Source: Candidatus Shapirobacteria bacterium (GTDB lineage Bacteria; Patescibacteriota; Microgenomatia; UBA12405). From it: a stretch of 11,059 nt of DNA. Positions 6,729 through 11,059 of the stretch are shown here, piece after piece. Under the pieces are notes generated by a model that was given only the letters and a program-made list of their open reading frames with translations, was not told the origin of the DNA and did not search any database. How positions within the stretch are numbered: position 1 is the stretch's first letter; every line of letters starts with the position of its first letter. The translations under genes were made by a program, and so were the position numbers. Where the stretch lies: NCBI GenBank assembly GCA_003647605.1, contig QMND01000012.1, positions 1 to 11,059 of the forward strand, written 5' to 3'.

Positions 6729-7652
6729 TTACCTATATTCCTCCCAACTTACATTTTCTTTAGCCCAGTTTAGAATTTTTTCAGTATCACCAAAACGATC
6801 ATCGCTTTGAGCCACCACACTAATTAATTCATGACCATTAATATTAAATAAGGCAATAAAACAACCACCGGCTTCAGGTGTCCATCCTGTTTTTAAACCT
6901 TTTACTTCTGGAATTTTCCTTAATAACTCGTTAGTATTTTCCAGCTGATGTTCTTGACCTGTCAAGCTAACTATTTTTATATCTTTAATCTTAACCGTTT
7001 GTTTAACTATTTTATTTTTAATAGCTAATCTAGCAATTTGTGACAAATCGTAAATAGTCGAATAATGCTCTTGATTATGTAATCCGTCAAAATTAGTAAA
7101 ACGACTATCCTTTAATTTATATTTTCTTAAAATCCCATTCATTTCAGACACAAAACCATTAATTCCCCTAGGATGATGTTTAGCCAAATTAAAGGCCGCA
7201 TCGTTAGCCGAATAAACCAATAAGGCCTTTACTAAATCTTCTACTTTAATTTTCTCTCCAATTTCCAATTCCATCACCTTACCATTGTCATATCTTTCTT
7301 TTATTTCCACTACCTCGTTTAGGGGGTAAATATTTAAAGCTGTTAAAGCGCTTATTAGTTTAGTAGTTGAAGCTGGGAAAATTCTTAGTTTCTTGTTTTT
7401 TTCGTTTAAAATCGTATTAGTCTTTGAGTCTATTAACAAAAAAGCCTTAGCCATTATTCCTTTAACTTGCTTTTTTTTATCTGGCAAAACTATTGGCATC
7501 TGAGGGTGACGGTAACTAGCCCAAACATCTTTTTTCTTCTTAAAATCAATTAATTTATTTTCTAACAAACCAACCAACAATAACGACCAAATTACCAAAA
7601 TTAAAAAACTAACTCCCAACAAGAATAATCTATTTACCCTTTTTTTTAGCAT
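6729..7652 (-). CDS. dacA: D-alanyl-D-alanine carboxypeptidase (peptidase S11, DacA-like)
   Basis: S11 serine peptidases remove the terminal D-Ala from peptidoglycan pentapeptides outside the membrane. All three penicillin-binding motifs are present in the 307-residue product: SxxK at 95-98 (PASTTK), SxN at 148-150 (YSANDAA) and KTG at 254-256 (GLKTGWT). An N-terminal hydrophobic stretch (about 9-30) after a basic start (KKRVNR) is a likely uncleaved membrane anchor, followed by a basic linker. The chain ends soon after the catalytic domain, so the C-terminal beta-domain and amphipathic anchor of E. coli PBP5 are absent; anchoring is therefore N-terminal. The start lies 23 bp inside aspS and has an AAGG motif 6 nt upstream, so it is the last gene of recJ-aspS-dacA. 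The exact subfamily (DacA, DacB-like or DacF) cannot be settled. Confidence 0.92.
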   Translation of the reverse strand: MLKKRVNRLFLLGVSFLILVIWSLLLVGLLENKLIDFKKKKDVWASYRHPQMPIVLPDKKKQVKGIMAKAFLLIDSKTNTILNEKNKKLRIFPASTTKLISALTALNIYPLNEVVEIKERYDNGKVMELEIGEKIKVEDLVKALLVYSANDAAFNLAKHHPRGINGFVSEMNGILRKYKLKDSRFTNFDGLHNQEHYSTIYDLSQIARLAIKNKIVKQTVKIKDIKIVSLTGQEHQLENTNELLRKIPEVKGLKTGWTPEAGGCFIALFNINGHELISVVAQSDDRFGDTEKILNWAKENVSWEEYR

Positions 7653-9408
7653 TCTTTACCTTAGCCAACTTAATGCCAGTTTCTTTTAATTGAATTTTTC
7701 CTACTGGACTGGGGGCATTCATTAACAAATCAACTCCGTTAGAATTTTTAGGAAAAGCATAAATATCTCTAATGTTGTCTTCATCCAACAACAACATTAA
7801 CAACCTGTCTATGCCTATAGCCCAACCTCCGTGAGGTGGAGCTCCATATTGAAAAGCCTCATACATACCTCCAAATTTTTCTAAAACTTCTTTTCGGCCA
7901 TAACCCACTTTTTCAAAAGCTTTAACCAAAGTTTCTGGTTGGTGATTTCTAATTGAACCTGAAGCCAACTCGTAACCATTTAAAACTAAATCATATTGAT
8001 AAGACTCGATTTCTAAAGCCTGTTTTTCTTCTAAATTTTTTATTCCTCCCTTAGGCATAGAAAAAGGATTGTGGCCAAAATCCAGTTCACCTTCCTCGTT
8101 TATCTCGTAAAAAGGGAAACCTGTTACCCACAAAAAAGATAATTCCTTATCGTTTACTAAATCTAATTTTTGGGCTAACACTTTTCTAATTTGCCCCATT
8201 ACCTTACTAGTCATTTTTTTACTATCAGCCATAATTAACAACAAATCTCCTTCTTTAGCTCGGCTTATTTTAACAATTTTCTGCTTTAAAGCTTTTTCGA
8301 AAAACTTAGAAATACCACTTTCTAAAGAGCCGTTTAATACTTTGGCATAAGCTAAACCTTTAGCCCCCAACTCTTTGGCTTTTCTTTCTAAGTTATCTAT
8401 ATCTTTTTTAGAAAATTCTACCCCCTTGGGAATCACTATTAATCTAATCGACTCAGCTTGATTAAAAATTCTTAATTCACTTTTATCTTTAATCAAATTC
8501 ACCATTTCTTGTAACTCTAGTTCAAAACGAATATCTGGTTTGTCACTTCCATATTTTTCCATAGCCTCTTTGTAGCTAATTCGAGGAAAAGGATAGTTAA
8601 CCAACCTTTTACCTCCAGCCACGCTCTTATAAGTATCCTTCATTAGTTTTTCGGCTGTTTGAAAAATTTCATCTATACTAGGAAAGCTCATTTCCATATC
8701 AATCTGATAAAAAACTCCAGCGTGCCTATCAGCTCTAGGGTCTTCATCTCTAGCACAAGGAGCAATTTGAAAATATCTGTCTACCCCGCCTACCATTAGC
8801 AATTGTTTAAACTGCTGTGGTGCTTGAGGTAAAACAAAAAATTTTCCTTTATGAATTCTAGAAGGAATAATAAAATCTCTAGCTCCTTCTGGTGAGGTAC
8901 TAGTCAACAAAGGCGTAATTATCTCTGTAAAGCCATTCCTATCCATCCAGTTTCTGACCGCCAATATATATTTATGTTTTAATTTCATAATTTTAGCCAA
9001 TCTTTGTCGCCTCAAATCCAAAAAACGATATTTCAATCTCAACGACTCATCGATTTTTTTACCATCATTATCTAAAGGAAAGGGAATAGCTTTGCTTTTG
9101 TTTATAACTATTACCTCTTCAGCCTGTATCTCTATTTTACCTGTTTCTAATTCAGAATTAACCATTTTGTTGGTTCTTTTGACCACTTTTCCTCTTATTT
9201 CTACTACCCATTCTTTTCTTAGGCTACTGACTAGCCGATGTAGCTGACTACCTTCTGGAGCATTTACTACCACCTGTATAATTCCCGACCAGTCTCTGAA
9301 GTCAATGAAAAAAAGTTGACCATGATCTCTGATATTAGCTACCCAACCTTTTAGTGAAACTTTTTCTTTAATTTTACCTAAGCAATCCACTGCTTTAGTT
9401 CTTTTCAT
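7630..9408 (-). CDS. aspS: Aspartyl-tRNA synthetase (bacterial type, with GAD insert)
   Basis: This class II enzyme charges tRNA-Asp. The 592-residue product has an N-terminal OB-fold anticodon domain (about 1-105; GWVANIRDHGQLFFIDFRD, 21-39), then the catalytic core with the flipping-loop motif SPEGARDF (172-179), PQAPQQFKQLLMVGG (194-208) and motif 2 at about 211-242 (R220, E222, Q235, D237). The bacterial GAD insertion follows (about 290-420), then FGHNPFSMP (444-452) and motif 3 with R535 (GIDRLLMLL), ending AFPKNSNGVDLLMNAPSP. Two features stand out. H29 occupies the site that is Leu in the tRNA-Asp-specific E. coli enzyme. V232 replaces the Glu normally found in the (P/G)EFxQ(I/L)D segment. 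The gene follows recJ by 5 bp. A TAAAAT lies 7 nt before its ATG and no SD is visible. Confidence 0.98.
   Translation of the reverse strand: MKRTKAVDCLGKIKEKVSLKGWVANIRDHGQLFFIDFRDWSGIIQVVVNAPEGSQLHRLVSSLRKEWVVEIRGKVVKRTNKMVNSELETGKIEIQAEEVIVINKSKAIPFPLDNDGKKIDESLRLKYRFLDLRRQRLAKIMKLKHKYILAVRNWMDRNGFTEIITPLLTSTSPEGARDFIIPSRIHKGKFFVLPQAPQQFKQLLMVGGVDRYFQIAPCARDEDPRADRHAGVFYQIDMEMSFPSIDEIFQTAEKLMKDTYKSVAGGKRLVNYPFPRISYKEAMEKYGSDKPDIRFELELQEMVNLIKDKSELRIFNQAESIRLIVIPKGVEFSKKDIDNLERKAKELGAKGLAYAKVLNGSLESGISKFFEKALKQKIVKISRAKEGDLLLIMADSKKMTSKVMGQIRKVLAQKLDLVNDKELSFLWVTGFPFYEINEEGELDFGHNPFSMPKGGIKNLEEKQALEIESYQYDLVLNGYELASGSIRNHQPETLVKAFEKVGYGRKEVLEKFGGMYEAFQYGAPPHGGWAIGIDRLLMLLLDEDNIRDIYAFPKNSNGVDLLMNAPSPVGKIQLKETGIKLAKVKNAKKKGK
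7659..7662 (-). promoter_or_regulatory. Shine-Dalgarno site of dacA within aspS
   Basis: On the minus strand AAGG is followed by TAAAGA and the dacA ATG at 7652. It lies inside the 3' end of aspS and supports the start that creates the 23-bp overlap between the genes. Confidence 0.6.
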
Positions 9409-9413
9409 AAACT

Positions 9414-11042
9414 CTATTTTAACACAATTTCTTTGATCATTAATTGGACTTTTTGTCTTCCACCCCAGTCATTTACATCTAGGCTGGCTACCATATCTAA
9501 TTTATTGCCAGTTTTAATTTTTTCGAATATTTTAGCTTGGCTAAAAGCAATTCCATCAACCATTTTTTTAGATAAGATCATTTTTAAATGACTACCGTCT
9601 TTACCGATTTTTCTTTTAGCAACTAATTCAACTTCTTTAAGATAAAAAAGCGGTTTAGGATTGTCTATTCCAGTTGGTTCTAATTTTTCCATCAATCGGG
9701 CCATTTTTAAATCTATCGCCTCTATGTCCATCTCAGCTTCTACTTCAATCCTTTTTTCTCCCTCGTATTTTTCTAAACTTTGGTTGATTATATGCTTAAT
9801 CTTTTTTTCAAATTTAGCAATTTTTTTAGTTTCGATACTAAAACCAGCTGCCCCCTTATGACCTCCTAGTTCGACTAGTAAATCTTCCACCTGTCTCAAA
9901 CTTTTGATTATGTTCAACTCCTTTATTGATCGGCAAGACGCCTTAGAGATATCTTTTGATTTAGAAATTACAATAGTAGGTAAGTCATACTCTTGACTTA
10001 ATCTGCCGGCTATTAAACCAATTATGCCTAGGTGGTATTTTTCGTCAATCACTATAATTACCTTGTCTTGATTGTCCTTGGCTTTAATTAGAGCATTTTT
10101 TATTAAACCTTTTTGTAATTTTTGCCTTTCATAATTCATTTGGTTCAACTTAGTCGTGTATTTGTCTAGAGATATCTGATCTCGACTACACAATAATCTC
10201 AAAGCATCGGTGGCATCTCCCAGTCTACCAACCGCATTGATTCTTGGTCCAATTATATAAGACATGTGATAACTAGATATTTTATTCAAATCTACCTTAG
10301 CCTTAGCTAACAACTTTTTAATTCCAGGGTTTGGTTTTGTTTTTATATATTTTAAACCCCAATAAACTACTCTCCTGTTTACTCCTAACAGAGGTACACA
10401 GTCAGCTACTGCCCCCAAACTAGCTAAACCTAAGTCAGCCTTTTTGTCTATTTGTCTTGCCATTAACCAGCTCAAAACACTAGCCGAAGTTTTAGTCGAA
10501 TGGACTATGCCTTCAACCTTTATTTTCTCTTTCTTTTTTTGGTGATGATCGATAATTACTATATCCGTTCCCTCTTTTTTTATTTTTTTTATTTGTCGAT
10601 GAGCTACAATGCCATTGTCAACTGTAATCAATAAATCAAATTTAATGTTTTTCTCTTTCTCAAATCTTTTAAAACTTTCATACTTCAAACCGTAACCATC
10701 TTTTTGTCTGTCGGGAATAAAAGGCCAAACCTCAACCCCTTTTTCTTTTAAAACTAACCATAAAATAGCGGTGGCTGTAATTCCGTCTACGTCATAATCG
10801 CCATAAATTAATACTTTTTCTTTGTTTTTTATGGCTTTTTCTATTCTGGCCAAACTTTTTTCAAAAGATTTTTTACTTATACCAAAATCTTCGATTTTTA
10901 ACTTGTCAGCCTCAGCTACTTTAGTAAAAGCCTTTATATCCACTTCTTTTATGCCTCTGTTTTTTAATAAAATTTTCCAAATTTCTTTTTGGCTGGTTTT
11001 AACTCCTATCTTTTTTTTACTTTTATTAACTATTTTTATCAT
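9414..11042 (-). CDS. recJ: Single-stranded-DNA-specific 5'-3' exonuclease RecJ
   Basis: RecJ degrades 5' single-stranded tails in recombination, mismatch and base-excision repair, using two metal ions held by DHH-family Asp and His residues. The 542-residue product shows the phosphoesterase motifs in order: YGDYDVDGITAT (80-91), TVDNG (140-144), IIDHH (163-167) and AVADCVPL (211-218). GPRINAVGRLGDA (265-277) follows. The DHHA1 domain with GGHKGAAGFS (393-402) and a C-terminal OB-like domain (about 432-542) complete the enzyme. The segment between DHH and AVADC is short and lacks the usual GAGVAFK-like stretch, reading SASVLSW instead. The length is close to E. coli RecJ (577). It is the first gene of the minus-strand unit with aspS and dacA. 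The ATG at 11042 is 5 nt from a -10-like hexamer and has no SD. Confidence 0.97.
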   Translation of the reverse strand: MIKIVNKSKKKIGVKTSQKEIWKILLKNRGIKEVDIKAFTKVAEADKLKIEDFGISKKSFEKSLARIEKAIKNKEKVLIYGDYDVDGITATAILWLVLKEKGVEVWPFIPDRQKDGYGLKYESFKRFEKEKNIKFDLLITVDNGIVAHRQIKKIKKEGTDIVIIDHHQKKKEKIKVEGIVHSTKTSASVLSWLMARQIDKKADLGLASLGAVADCVPLLGVNRRVVYWGLKYIKTKPNPGIKKLLAKAKVDLNKISSYHMSYIIGPRINAVGRLGDATDALRLLCSRDQISLDKYTTKLNQMNYERQKLQKGLIKNALIKAKDNQDKVIIVIDEKYHLGIIGLIAGRLSQEYDLPTIVISKSKDISKASCRSIKELNIIKSLRQVEDLLVELGGHKGAAGFSIETKKIAKFEKKIKHIINQSLEKYEGEKRIEVEAEMDIEAIDLKMARLMEKLEPTGIDNPKPLFYLKEVELVAKRKIGKDGSHLKMILSKKMVDGIAFSQAKIFEKIKTGNKLDMVASLDVNDWGGRQKVQLMIKEIVLK

Positions 11043-11047
11043 TACTT

Positions 11048-11053
11048 ATTCTA
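11048..11053 (-). promoter_or_regulatory. Putative -10 box of recJ-aspS-dacA (leaderless type)
   Basis: On the minus strand TAGAAT is followed by AAGTA and the recJ ATG. As with the gltX and 347-aa gene starts, this spacing implies transcription beginning at or within a base or two of the start codon. The -35 region falls outside the window. Confidence 0.45.
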
Positions 11054-11059
11054 TATTAA

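Noticed and set aside
1..11059. TGA reassigned to glycine (code 25)
   Set aside because: All conserved proteins run full length without in-frame TGA and use ordinary GGN glycine codons.
1..11059. CRISPR arrays, tRNAs, insertion sequences or phage genes
   Set aside because: No regular repeats, cloverleaf-like sequences, transposase motifs or terminal inverted repeats were seen; nearly all bases are in assigned genes.

Overview
The window is an AT-rich, very densely coded bacterial chromosome segment. The gene order, short basic ribosomal proteins and sparse Shine-Dalgarno (SD) sites suggest a Candidate Phyla Radiation (Patescibacteria) genome, possibly Microgenomates-like. That placement is inference from gene content and style. 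No 16S rRNA gene or phylogeny is available here. The protein set reads in the standard bacterial code.

Left arm (1-4072, + strand): the 3' end of the ribosomal protein/RNA polymerase alpha operon. It runs from a last fragment of rpsM through rpsK, rpsD, rpoA and rplQ to rplM and rpsI, then undecaprenyl-diphosphatase (uppP). Gaps are tiny or negative and no hairpin terminator is visible.

Middle (4074-6718): a minus-strand unit of gltX followed by a 57-aa ORF overlapping the gltX 3' end, which ends one base from the uppP stop. Divergent from gltX, across only 36 bp, is a 347-aa membrane-anchored protein of unknown function on the + strand. Right arm (6729-11042, minus strand): an apparent operon recJ-aspS-dacA with a 5-bp gap and a 23-bp overlap, convergent with the 347-aa gene.

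Functionally the window covers translation (ribosomal proteins, GluRS, AspRS), transcription (alpha subunit), DNA repair (RecJ) and the cell wall (UppP recycles the lipid carrier, a DacA-like enzyme trims peptidoglycan stem peptides). These are mostly housekeeping genes. I did not find a new defence, mobile or biosynthetic system. The most interesting signals are: -10-like hexamers (TANAAT) lying 5-6 nt before the ATG of all three first-in-unit genes, which implies leaderless mRNAs; overlapping divergent promoters between gltX and the 347-aa gene; the small ORF after gltX; the absence of TGA among the stops of the larger genes, with TAG as common as TAA; and unusual residues in AspRS.
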